NCBI RefSeq assembly: GCF_023534745.1
Contig: NZ_JAMHJQ010000007.1
Coordinates: 174,497 to 238,496, forward strand
Reading direction: 5' to 3'
DNA length: 64,000 nucleotides
DNA from: Streptomyces sp. 35G-GA-8
GTDB lineage: Bacteria > Actinomycetota > Actinomycetes > Streptomycetales > Streptomycetaceae
Under the pieces are notes generated by a model, which saw nothing but the letters and a program-made list of their open reading frames with translations, had not been told where the DNA came from and did not search any database. Of the stretch, positions 1 to 7,866 are shown piece by piece (the stretch's first letter is position 1; every line of letters starts with the position of its first letter). Both the position numbers and the translations under genes were made by a program.

Positions 1-1339
1 GCAGATGACCGGTGAGCGCGACGGTGGGACCGTGGGAAAGCCCCTTGGGATCCGGCACGTTGGAGGGGACCGGGAACTCGGTCAGCGGCGCGAGACCATC
101 GGCCGCGCCGGGGCCGGGCGGGAACGGGGCGGCGGTCTCGATCAGGTTCTGGTAGTACTCAAGCGACTTGGCCATGTCGACGGTGACCGCGGCGGTCACC
201 CGGCCCTGGTGTCCGTAGACCATCGCCAGACGGCGCTCTTCGAGCGACCCCTGCGCGATGACCACCTGGTCGGAGAAGGTCGGGACGCCGACGGACTTGA
301 TGCTGAGCCCGAACTGGCTCGACCAGAAGACCGGGACCGCGAGGTGCGGCCTCCGCCGCGGTCCGGGGTTCACCATGTTGTGCGCGGCCACCCGGGCCTG
401 CGCGACCGCGTTGCCCCAGTGCTCCAGGGCGATCAGCTGGTACTCGAAGAGCGGATGCGGGAAACGCGCCACATCGCCGGCCACGAAGACGTCGTCGGTG
501 ACGATCCCGTACATGTTGAAGACGCGGCACCCCGCGTCGCAGGCGACCCCGCGCGGGCCCGCGGCCAGTCCGGAGTCCGCGATCCACTCCGTGTTGCGGA
601 TCGCCCCCATGGCGACGACGCACACGTCCGCGTCGACGCGGCTGCCGTCGGACAGGTCCGCACCGGTGAACCGGCCGTTCCCGCGCAGCGCCGTCACCGT
701 CACCCCGCACCGCAGATCCACGCCGTGGGCCCGTTGCATGCCGGCCGCGAGCTTCGCCAGCGTTCCGCCGAGCGCGCCCACCAGCGGCGCGGGACCGCGT
801 TCCGCGACCGTGACCTCGATGCCCCGCTCCCGGCAGGCCGAGGCGATCTCCGAGCCCGTGAAGCCCCCGCCGATCACCAGCACCCTGCGCGGACCGGCCG
901 CCAGCCGCTCGGCCAGAAGAGCGGCGTCGTCGCGGGTGCGCAGGGTGAACACCCCGTCGAGGGCGGCCTCCTCCGGGTTGTGCCAGGGCCGCGCCCGGGT
1001 CCCGGTGGCGATCAGCAGCCGGTCGAAGGGCAGGGACTCGCCGTCGGACAGAAGCACCCGCTTCCCGACCGGATCCAGCCCGGTGGCACGCACCCCGAGC
1101 CGCCACTGCGCCTCCGGGTCCCGGTGGATCGGCAGTCCGGTGGCGTCCGCGGCCACCTTCCCGAGCAGCACCTGCTTGGACAACGGCGGTCTGTCGTAGG
1201 GCGGATGGAGCTCGTCCCCGACGATGGTCAGTGAGCCGGTGAAGCCCTCCTCGCGCAGCGCCTCCGCGGCGCGCAATCCGGCCAGCGACGCGCCGACGAT
1301 GACGATCCGCCCGTGCCACAGGTCATCGGGCACCGACAC
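1..1339 (-). CDS. FAD/NAD(P)H-dependent ferredoxin reductase, 3' end outside the window
   Basis: This flavoprotein should pass electrons from NAD(P)H through FAD to a small ferredoxin, usually for a cytochrome P450 or similar oxygenase. From the GTG at 1339 the frame stays open to the window edge (446 codons, no stop). An FAD-binding glycine motif (GASLAG, residues 16-21) is near the N-terminus, a second Rossmann motif (VLVIGGGFTGSE) lies near residue 150, and an AGD motif (VFVAGDVARFP) follows near residue 280, the order seen in this reductase family. The start overlaps the end of the ferredoxin gene by 17 bp, so the two are probably translated together. No P450 is visible here; it may lie beyond the left edge. 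The family is clear; the electron acceptor beyond the ferredoxin is unknown. Confidence 0.88.
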   Translation of the reverse strand, partial: MSVPDDLWHGRIVIVGASLAGLRAAEALREEGFTGSLTIVGDELHPPYDRPPLSKQVLLGKVAADATGLPIHRDPEAQWRLGVRATGLDPVGKRVLLSDGESLPFDRLLIATGTRARPWHNPEEAALDGVFTLRTRDDAALLAERLAAGPRRVLVIGGGFTGSEIASACRERGIEVTVAERGPAPLVGALGGTLAKLAAGMQRAHGVDLRCGVTVTALRGNGRFTGADLSDGSRVDADVCVVAMGAIRNTEWIADSGLAAGPRGVACDAGCRVFNMYGIVTDDVFVAGDVARFPHPLFEYQLIALEHWGNAVAQARVAAHNMVNPGPRRRPHLAVPVFWSSQFGLSIKSVGVPTFSDQVVIAQGSLEERRLAMVYGHQGRVTAAVTVDMAKSLEYYQNLIETAAPFPPGPGAADGLAPLTEFPVPSNVPDPKGLSHGPTVALTGHL

Positions 1340-1532
1340 TCGCCTCCTCCCCCACCAAGATGGCCTGGACGGGGCACGCCGCCGCTGCCTGACGTACGCG
1401 TTCGAGCTGGTCGTCGGGGACGGCCGGGTTGTACAGCAACGCCTCGTCCCCGAACAGCTCGAACACCTCCGGCGCGAGAAACACGCATTGCGCGTAGCCC
1501 TGACAGCGCGTGAGGTCCACCACCAACCGCAT
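1323..1532 (-). CDS. Small ferredoxin, probably [3Fe-4S]
   Basis: A 69-residue soluble electron carrier. It has Cys10, Cys16 and a late CP motif (Cys53), with Tyr13 where a fourth ligand would sit. This three-cysteine pattern is typical of the [3Fe-4S] ferredoxins that serve P450 enzymes in actinomycetes. The ATG at 1532 is chosen because a GGAGGGAG ribosome binding site lies just upstream; an upstream in-frame start would add 32 residues unlike the family. It overlaps the reductase gene downstream, and the pair makes a complete electron-transfer chain for an oxygenase not seen in the window. Confidence 0.88.
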   Translation of the reverse strand: MRLVVDLTRCQGYAQCVFLAPEVFELFGDEALLYNPAVPDDQLERVRQAAAACPVQAILVGEEASVGAR

Positions 1533-1649
1533 CCCGAGCCACTCCCTCCAGCGCACCGGTGTCCGGTCTCTTTCTAGCCCCGGGAAGGACCGGGCGCTCG
1601 GCCGACTACGCCACCGGGGTTCCGGCACGGCGCGGCGGACCCGGAGGAT

Positions 1650-1731
1650 TTCCGGAACGGACGGCCCGGCGGACTCGGCTTTCCGGACGGACGGCCCGGC
1701 GGACCCGGCTTTCCGGACGGACGGCCCGGCT
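1650..1731. repeat. Tandem repeat of about 30 bp, nearly three copies
   Basis: Units at 1650-1680, 1681-1710 and a partial one from 1711 share the core ttccggacggacggcccggc. The array lies in the gap between the divergent ferredoxin and protease genes, which otherwise holds only the promoter elements listed next. No coding function seen. Confidence 0.8.
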
Positions 1732-1822
1732 CCGAAAGCCCGGCTCGGAACGGCCCGGCTCGGGGCAGCCGGAACCGGGCGGCTCAGAACCGTACGGGAT
1801 CCTCAGATCCTTTCACTTGGCA

Positions 1823-1851
1823 TGGACCTGCCCATGATCCTCGGCTACGCT
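1823..1851 (+). promoter_or_regulatory. Candidate promoter of the secreted protease gene
   Basis: TGGACC (1823-1828), a 17-bp spacer and TACGCT (1846-1851) resemble -35 and -10 boxes for the main Streptomyces sigma factor. Transcription would start near 1858, giving a leader of about 75 nt before the TTG start at 1933. Inferred from pattern only. Confidence 0.45.
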
Positions 1852-1865
1852 CCGGCTGGCACCGC

Positions 1866-1881
1866 CTGAGAGCGCTCTCAG
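1866..1881. promoter_or_regulatory. LacI-type operator palindrome
   Basis: CTGAGAGCGCTCTCAG is a perfect 16-bp palindrome with the central CG and the AGCGCT core typical of LacI-family operators in Streptomyces. It sits just downstream of the predicted start of transcription of the protease gene, a standard repressor position. No LacI-family gene is in the window. Confidence 0.6.
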
Positions 1882-1932
1882 TCGCCTGCTGTTCCACCCC
1901 CACCATGCTGGAACACAGAAGGGCCACATCCC

Positions 1933-3078
1933 TTGAGACGTACGACAGTGATACGCACGGGTCTGTCCGCACTCCTCCTCCTCGGCACCTGGGCCGCCGC
2001 CGGGCTCGCACCGGCCGCCGCCGCCCCCTCTCCCACCGCCGAGGCCCCGGCCTCCGCCAGTCTGCTCACCGCCATGCAGAAGGATCTGGGCCTGACGGAG
2101 AGTCAGGCCAAGGCACGGCTGGCCGCGGAGAAGACAGCGACGGCCGTCGAGAGCAAGGCGAAGCGCGCGGCGGGAGCCTCGTACGGCGGCTCCTGGTTCA
2201 ACCCGGACAGCGGCACGCTGACCGTCACCGTCACCAGTGCGCGGAAGGCCGACGCCGTACGGGCGACCGGCGCGACCGTGCGGCTCGTCGAGCACAGCGC
2301 GCGGCAGCTCGACGCGGCCAAGGAGCGGATCGACGAGCTCTCCGCGCCGGCCGGTGTCAGCAGCTGGCATGTAGACCCCAAGGCGAACCGCGTCGTGGTC
2401 AATGTCGTCGCGGCGCAGAAGAACGACAACGATGTCCGTGACTTCCTCGACCGCGCGCGGCAGGCCGGCCCCGTCACGGTCAAGGAGACCGCCCAGGCTC
2501 CCCAGACCTTCGCCGCGGGCACCGTCGGCGGCGACCCGTACTACACGGGCAACGTCCGCTGTTCCATCGGCTTCTCCGTATACGGCGGCTTCGTCACGGC
2601 GGGCCACTGCGGCCAGACCGGCGCGTCGGTGAGCGGCTGGGACGGCTCGTACATCGGCAACTTCCAGGGCTCGTCCTTCCCGGACAACGACTACGCGTGG
2701 GTGAACGTCGGCAGCGGCTGGTGGACCGTCCCCGTGGTCCTCGGCTGGGGCTCCGTCTCCGACCAGCTGGTCCGCGGCTCCAACGAGGCCCCGATCGGCG
2801 CCTCGATCTGCCGCTCCGGCTCCACGACACACTGGCGCTGCGGCAACCTCCTGGCCAAGAACGAGACCGTCAACTACAGCCAGGGCGCCGTCCACCAGAT
2901 GACCAAGACCAGCGTCTGCGCCGAGGGCGGCGACTCGGGCGGCTCGTTCATCAGCGGCGACCAGGCCCAGGGCGTGACCTCCGGTGGCTGGGGCAACTGC
3001 AGCAGCGGCGGCGAGACCTGGTACCAGCCGATCAACGAAATCCTGGGCCGCTACGGCCTGACACTCCACACCGCCTGA
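1933..3078 (+). CDS. Secreted chymotrypsin-fold serine protease, streptogrisin type
   Basis: A 381-residue preproprotease of the S1/alpha-lytic protease group. Residues 1 to about 31 form a signal peptide with a basic N-terminus and an Ala-rich end. A propeptide of about 165 residues follows, which in this family assists folding and is then removed. The mature domain starts near residue 198 and carries the catalytic triad: His225 (TAGHC), Asp253 (DNDYAW) and Ser335 (GGDSGGS). Cysteines 210/226, 293/303 and 329/356 fit the usual disulfides. The start is TTG with an AGAAGG-like site upstream; a GTG at 1948 lacks a ribosome binding site. Its promoter carries a LacI-type palindrome, so carbon-source control is possible. 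Confidence 0.95.
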   Translation: MRRTTVIRTGLSALLLLGTWAAAGLAPAAAAPSPTAEAPASASLLTAMQKDLGLTESQAKARLAAEKTATAVESKAKRAAGASYGGSWFNPDSGTLTVTVTSARKADAVRATGATVRLVEHSARQLDAAKERIDELSAPAGVSSWHVDPKANRVVVNVVAAQKNDNDVRDFLDRARQAGPVTVKETAQAPQTFAAGTVGGDPYYTGNVRCSIGFSVYGGFVTAGHCGQTGASVSGWDGSYIGNFQGSSFPDNDYAWVNVGSGWWTVPVVLGWGSVSDQLVRGSNEAPIGASICRSGSTTHWRCGNLLAKNETVNYSQGAVHQMTKTSVCAEGGDSGGSFISGDQAQGVTSGGWGNCSSGGETWYQPINEILGRYGLTLHTA

Positions 3079-3120
3079 CCCGTCACAGGGCCTGACCCTT
3101 CACCGGGCCCGGCCGCCGAC

Positions 3121-3162
3121 TCCGCCTGTCCTGAGAGGAGATCAGCCCCTCGGGCAGGCGGA
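3121..3162 (+). terminator. Terminator hairpin after the protease gene
   Basis: Arms 3121-3131 and 3152-3162 pair over 11 bp including one wobble, about 40 bp past the stop codon. There is no T-tract, as is common in this GC-rich group. Confidence 0.55.
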
Positions 3163-3175
3163 CACGGCGGCCCAC

Positions 3176-3240
3176 GAGGCCGGGGGTACGGAGCGAGCGC
3201 GCGCGGCGGTACGGCGCGGTCGTCCCGTACCCCCGGCTTC
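3176..3240. terminator. Large hairpin between convergent genes
   Basis: Arms 3179-3191 and 3225-3237 pair over 13 bp without mismatch, with a GC-rich loop of 33 nt. It lies between the protease gene and the convergent SWIM gene and could stop transcription from both sides. Confidence 0.5.
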
Positions 3241-3293
3241 GCTCGTTCCAAGGGCGTCCCTCCGCGTCACCGCTCGGCGAATGCCCCTCCGCG

Positions 3294-4547
3294 TCACCGG
3301 CCGAGCAGCGCCGTCAGGGCGCCCACCGGGTCGGTGTCGGGGGTTCCCCGGGGCCACCAGTCCTCTTTGTCCCGGTCCGACTCATACCCGTACCAAAGAG
3401 CGTCGCGGCCGAAGCGGAGTTGAAGGGACGGGGTGGAGAGGCGGTTGCGCCAGGGGCGGAAATGAGGGAAGTCGGCGGCGGCCAGGGCGGGTCGGGCACG
3501 GTCGAAGGGGCCGGCGGGCGGGTCCCAGGGCTCTTCCAGTACGGCGAGGCCCGCCAGGCCGCCCTGGCGCCAGGCCGCCACGGCGCGGGACAGGTCGGTG
3601 GGGGTGCGGTCGAGCGCGGTGGCCAGGTCCCGGTAGAGGGCGCGGGTGGACGCGGTCAGCCCGGAGCCGGGATGCGCGGCGGCCAGCCGTACCGCGTCCT
3701 GCCAGGGGGTGAGGGCGCCGATGGGGTCGAGGCCGGTGGTCAGGAACGTATGGGCGCGGGCCGCCGCTTCGGTGGCGAGCAGGTCGAGAGCGAGCGGGTC
3801 GGGCGCGCCGGGGGTCCCCGGATAGACGGGCGGGCGGCCCGGCTGAGCGGGGACGGGGAACGGCGGCGGCAGCATCGGCCGCGTCCGTGTCGCGAGGGCG
3901 GCACGCGCGTCGACCGTGGGCATCGGCGGCGCGGCGGTGGTCCGTTCGGCCGCCGAGCGGGTGGCGTTGCGCCGGGTGAGATCGGCCAGCACCTCCTGTT
4001 CGCCCCGGCCGCGCATCAGGAACAGGACGAACGGGTCCTCGTCGAGGAGTCGCGCCGTCTGGTAGCAGAGGGCCGCCGCGTGCTTGCACGGGTAACCGTC
4101 GTCCGGGCAGGAGCAGTCGGGGGTCAGATCGCCCCCGGTGGGGAGCAGATCCGCCGACGCCGCGAGGGTGTGCGGCATGTCCTTGTCGAGCAGGGCGGCG
4201 ATGTGGTCGGGGCGGGCCGCCGCGGCGTCGAGAAGATCCTCCCAGCCGGTGTCGTCGAGGGTGCGGAGGCGGATCTCCGTACGGTACGGGCGGGGCCGCG
4301 AACCATGGACGTACGCCATGACCCGGCCCGGCGTGACGGTGATCGCGTCGACATGGCCTCTGCCCGCGTAGGCACGACCCCGCTGGAGGCGGGCCGTGTC
4401 GAGCGCGGTGTCCTCCATGGACTCCACCCACGCGTTGCCCCACCAGGTGGTGGCGAAGTCGCCCGAGGCGCCCGGTCGCGGGGGCAGCGCGGGGAACGTA
4501 CGCCGACGGTCGTCGTGCCTCGGGGCGACGGCGCGGCGCGCGGTCAT
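3294..4547 (-). CDS. SWIM zinc-finger protein, partner of the SNF2 helicase
   Basis: A 417-residue protein with a SWIM-type zinc motif near residues 144-156 (CSCPDDGYPCKH; pattern CxC-n-CxH), which in this family binds nucleic acid or protein partners. The N-terminal part (GDFATTWWGNAWVESME) matches the conserved opening of bacterial SWIM proteins encoded beside SNF2 helicases. The C-terminal half is Pro/Ala-rich and poorly conserved. Its ATG overlaps the TGA of the helicase gene by 4 bp (ATGA), so translation is coupled. The pair probably works on DNA or transcription complexes, but the exact process is not known. Confidence 0.88.
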   Translation of the reverse strand: MTARRAVAPRHDDRRRTFPALPPRPGASGDFATTWWGNAWVESMEDTALDTARLQRGRAYAGRGHVDAITVTPGRVMAYVHGSRPRPYRTEIRLRTLDDTGWEDLLDAAAARPDHIAALLDKDMPHTLAASADLLPTGGDLTPDCSCPDDGYPCKHAAALCYQTARLLDEDPFVLFLMRGRGEQEVLADLTRRNATRSAAERTTAAPPMPTVDARAALATRTRPMLPPPFPVPAQPGRPPVYPGTPGAPDPLALDLLATEAAARAHTFLTTGLDPIGALTPWQDAVRLAAAHPGSGLTASTRALYRDLATALDRTPTDLSRAVAAWRQGGLAGLAVLEEPWDPPAGPFDRARPALAAADFPHFRPWRNRLSTPSLQLRFGRDALWYGYESDRDKEDWWPRGTPDTDPVGALTALLGR

Positions 4548-7500
4548 GACAGCCTCCGCAAAGAAACCAGATCCGCGAGATCCCGGTCGGTCAGCTCGGT
4601 CAGCGCCGCCTCGCCGGAGCCGAGGACCGCGTCGGCCAGCGCCCGCTTGGACGAGAGCATGTCGGCGATCCTGTCCTCGACCGTGCCCTCCGCGATCAGC
4701 CGGTGGACCTGGACGGGCTGGGTCTGGCCGATGCGGTACGCGCGGTCCGTGGCCTGTTCCTCCACGGCCGGGTTCCACCAGCGGTCGAAGTGGATGACAT
4801 GGCCGGCCCTGGTCAGATTGAGACCGGTGCCCGCCGCCTTGAGGGAGAGGACGAAGACCGGGACCTCGCCGGACTGGAACCGGTCCACCATGCGCTCGCG
4901 CTCGGCGACAGGCGTGCCGCCGTGCAGAAGCTGGGACGGAACGGCGCGCGCCGTGAGATGCGCGGAGAGCAGCCGCGCCATCGATACGTACTGGGTGAAG
5001 AGAAGGACGGAGCCGTCCTCGGCGAGGATCGTGTCGAGCAGCTCGTCGAGGAGGGCGAGCTTTCCGGAACGGCCGGTGAGCCGGGCCGTGTCCTCCTTCA
5101 GATACTGCGCGGGGTGGTTGCAGATCTGCTTGAGGGCGGTGAGCAGCTTCATGACGAGGCCGCGGCGCGCGATGCCCTCGGCCGCCTCGATCGCGGCCAT
5201 CGTCTCGCGGACGACCGCCTCGTAGAGCGACGCCTGCTCGCGGGTGAGCGCGACGGGATGATCGCTCTCCGTCTTGGGCGGCAGCTCGGGCACGATCCCG
5301 GGGTCGGACTTCCTTCGGCGCAGCAGGAACGGCCTGACCAGCCGGGACAGCCGCTCCACCGCCTCCTCGTTCGCCACGTCCTTGACGCCGGCGTCCTTCG
5401 CGTTCTCGACGTTCTCGACGATCCGCGCGTGCCGGGCCCGGAACGCCTTGAGCGGGCCGAGCAGCCCGGGGGTGGTCCAGTCGAGCAGCGCCCACAGCTC
5501 GGACAGGTTGTTCTCGACGGGCGTGCCCGTGAGCGCGATCCTGGCGGGCGCCGGGATCGTACGGAGCGCTTTGGCGGTCGACGAGAAGGGGTTCTTGACG
5601 TGCTGGGCCTCGTCGGCCACGACCATCCCCCAGCCGTGCGCGGCCAGCGCGTCGGCGCTGCTGCGCATCGTGCCGTATGTGGTGAGCACGAAGCCGCCAG
5701 GGCCCCTGGCCCCCGAGGCACCGTCCTCCGGGACCCCGTCCCCCGAGATCCCGGGCAGGGTCCGCCCGGCGCCGTGGAACCGGTGTACGGGGACACCGGG
5801 CGCGAACCGGGTGATCTCCCGCTGCCAGTTGCCCAGGAGTGAGGCCGGGCAGACGACGAGCGTGGATGCGGTGCGGGCCCGGTGCAAATGGAGGGCGATG
5901 ACCGTGACCGTCTTGCCGAGGCCCATGTCGTCCGCGAGACAGCCGCCGAGACCGAGGGAGGTCATCAGATCCAGCCAGGCGAGACCGCGCAGCTGGTAGT
6001 CGCGCAGGGTGGCGGCCAGAGCGGGCGGCTGGGCGATCGCGGCGGCACCGGTGGTGAGGCGGTCGCGCAGCGCGGCCAGCGCACCGGTCGGGACCGCTTC
6101 CACCACCTCGCCGTCCACCTCGGCGGTACCGGTCAGGGCGATGGCGAGCGCGTCCACCGGCTCCAGCAGCCCCAACCCCCGCTTGCGCGCCTTCCGTACG
6201 AGGGCCGGATCGACGACGACCCACTGGTCACGCAGCCGCACGATCGGCCGGTGCGACTCGGCGAGCGTGTCCATCTCCCGCTCGGTGAGGGGATCGCCGT
6301 CGAGCGCCAACTGCCAGTTGAATCTGAGCAGTTCCGCGCTGTCGAAGAACGGCGTGCCGTCGGTGGCCGAGCCGGGCGCGGGGCGGACGACCGCGGCGGC
6401 GGTGAGCGTACGGGCCAGCTCCCTCGGCCAGTGGACGGCGACGCCCGCGGCGGCGAGGCGGGCCGCTCCCGGGCCGAGCAGTTCGTACAGCTCGTCCTCG
6501 GAGAGCGCCAGCGCGTCGGGGACATCCCGCTCCAGCAGCCGGGCGAGTGGCGTCCAGACGCGCGCCGCGCGGCGGAGGGCGAGCATGGCGTCGATCCGGG
6601 CGCGCGGGCCGAAGCCCTCGTCGCCATGCCCGGCCCAGAGCCGCGAGGCGTCGATGACCAGGGTCGGGTCGGCCAGACTGTGGATCTGGACGAGAGCGGC
6701 GCCGGCCCGCCGGACGATCTGGGACTCGTCGGCGCCGGGCCCGATGCCGGCGCCCACGCCCGCGCTCCGGCCGGGGGCAGTTTCTTGGTCGGGCTGATCG
6801 GGCTGATCGGGCTGATCGGGCTGATCGGGCTGATCGGGTTGGTCAGGCTGGTCGAAGACGTCGTACGCGGAGAGGTCGAGGCGCAGCGAGACCCGTACCC
6901 CCGCGTCCATACCCGCCGCCGCCTCCGCGGCCCAGGTCCTGGCGCCCGGCAGATGCTGCGCCTCCTTGGCGGCGAACGGCGCGCCCGCCGCATAGGCGGC
7001 AGCGGGCGTACGCGGCAGGGAATCCGCCACCGCGTCCAGGAACGCCCGTACCAGGGCCTCCGGGTCGGGCAGCTGGAGCGGGCTCAGATCCGAGACCGGT
7101 ACGGCATGGGCCTCGGGGGGCATGGCCGCGGCGATGGCTCTCAGCTGCGCGATGTCATCGGCGTCGAGCGGTCCGGCACGCCAGGCGTCGTGGTCCGACG
7201 CGGTGAGACCGGGCAGCAGTCTGCCGCGCCCGGCCAGCTGGAGCGCGTGCAGCGCGGCGGCGCCCCAGCACGCGGCGGCGGGATGCGCGGCCCTGTCGCG
7301 CCGGGCACGCACCAGCAGCGGGATGGCGTCGGCTACGGACAGCAGCACGGCCGGGACGGTACGGGTATGGACAGCGCCCCCGCCGTCAGCGCCCTCCCCG
7401 CCGTCGCCCCGAAGCCGTACGACTGTCAGCTCCCCGGGTCCGAGCCCGACCCCACCCGGACCACCCGGACCACCCGCACCGGCGGGCAGCTCTCCGTCCG

Positions 7501-7633
7501 GGGACCAGAAGGCGACCCGGCCCTCGCGCGGAAGCCCGGCGGGCAGGAAGACGGCGGCGCAGCGGGCCAGGGCCGCCACCGAGGCATGCGCGGCCAGAGG
7601 GGTGGAAATGTGGGTGGATCGCACCACGGTCAT
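4544..7633 (-). CDS. SNF2-family DNA helicase/translocase
   Basis: A 1029-residue SNF2/HepA-type ATPase. The long N-terminal region is variable and includes a DQP repeat near residues 260-284. The helicase core starts near residue 540: Walker A (DDMGLGKT) around 567, DEAQ box (VVADEAQHVKNP) around 674, and the C-terminal RecA lobe with LLFTQY and DRWWNPAVEEQA motifs near 950. The ATG at 7633 is preferred for its GGGAGG site; a GTG at 7657 lacks one. The gene overlaps the SWIM gene downstream. SNF2 proteins move along double-stranded DNA and displace bound proteins; its target here is unknown. Confidence 0.92.
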   Translation of the reverse strand: MTVVRSTHISTPLAAHASVAALARCAAVFLPAGLPREGRVAFWSPDGELPAGAGGPGGPGGVGLGPGELTVVRLRGDGGEGADGGGAVHTRTVPAVLLSVADAIPLLVRARRDRAAHPAAACWGAAALHALQLAGRGRLLPGLTASDHDAWRAGPLDADDIAQLRAIAAAMPPEAHAVPVSDLSPLQLPDPEALVRAFLDAVADSLPRTPAAAYAAGAPFAAKEAQHLPGARTWAAEAAAGMDAGVRVSLRLDLSAYDVFDQPDQPDQPDQPDQPDQPDQPDQETAPGRSAGVGAGIGPGADESQIVRRAGAALVQIHSLADPTLVIDASRLWAGHGDEGFGPRARIDAMLALRRAARVWTPLARLLERDVPDALALSEDELYELLGPGAARLAAAGVAVHWPRELARTLTAAAVVRPAPGSATDGTPFFDSAELLRFNWQLALDGDPLTEREMDTLAESHRPIVRLRDQWVVVDPALVRKARKRGLGLLEPVDALAIALTGTAEVDGEVVEAVPTGALAALRDRLTTGAAAIAQPPALAATLRDYQLRGLAWLDLMTSLGLGGCLADDMGLGKTVTVIALHLHRARTASTLVVCPASLLGNWQREITRFAPGVPVHRFHGAGRTLPGISGDGVPEDGASGARGPGGFVLTTYGTMRSSADALAAHGWGMVVADEAQHVKNPFSSTAKALRTIPAPARIALTGTPVENNLSELWALLDWTTPGLLGPLKAFRARHARIVENVENAKDAGVKDVANEEAVERLSRLVRPFLLRRRKSDPGIVPELPPKTESDHPVALTREQASLYEAVVRETMAAIEAAEGIARRGLVMKLLTALKQICNHPAQYLKEDTARLTGRSGKLALLDELLDTILAEDGSVLLFTQYVSMARLLSAHLTARAVPSQLLHGGTPVAERERMVDRFQSGEVPVFVLSLKAAGTGLNLTRAGHVIHFDRWWNPAVEEQATDRAYRIGQTQPVQVHRLIAEGTVEDRIADMLSSKRALADAVLGSGEAALTELTDRDLADLVSLRRLS
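6787..6858 (-). repeat. In-frame 9-bp minisatellite encoding (Asp-Gln-Pro)7
   Basis: About seven and a half units of gatcgggct lie in the SNF2 gene and encode seven DQP tripeptides. The inner units are identical and the ends diverge, the usual sign of slippage-driven growth. The unit length keeps the frame, so copy number can vary without breaking the protein. Confidence 0.9.
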
Positions 7634-7761
7634 CGACTCCCTCCCTGCCCGGGTCACCTCAGGATCTGATTCCTCTGCGAGTCTAGGCCGGGGGTCTGAC
7701 AGTCGATCTCGATATGGCGTTTCCGCAGCTCAGCGAGTGACCCGGCGGCGGGCAACGGAAA

Positions 7762-7796
7762 GGACGACCCCACGGTGCTCGACCGTGGGATCGTCC
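7762..7796. terminator. Strong terminator hairpin
   Basis: Arms 7762-7776 and 7782-7796 pair over 15 bp with a single G-T wobble and a 5-nt loop. AAA and GCTTT flank the stem, so it can act from both sides. It lies downstream of the slipin gene on the minus strand and insulates the SNF2 gene from it. Confidence 0.8.
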
Positions 7797-7866
7797 GCTT
7801 TCTCCGGTTTTCGAGCATCGCCGGACGGGCCGCCGAACGGTGAGGACCGGACGGTCGGGAACGGAC

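Noticed and set aside
4548-6224. Upstream part of a 976-codon frame that ends in the SWIM gene
   Set aside because: Only the last 417 codons (3294-4547) look like real protein; the rest is out of frame with the SNF2 gene and is Arg/Pro-rich noise.
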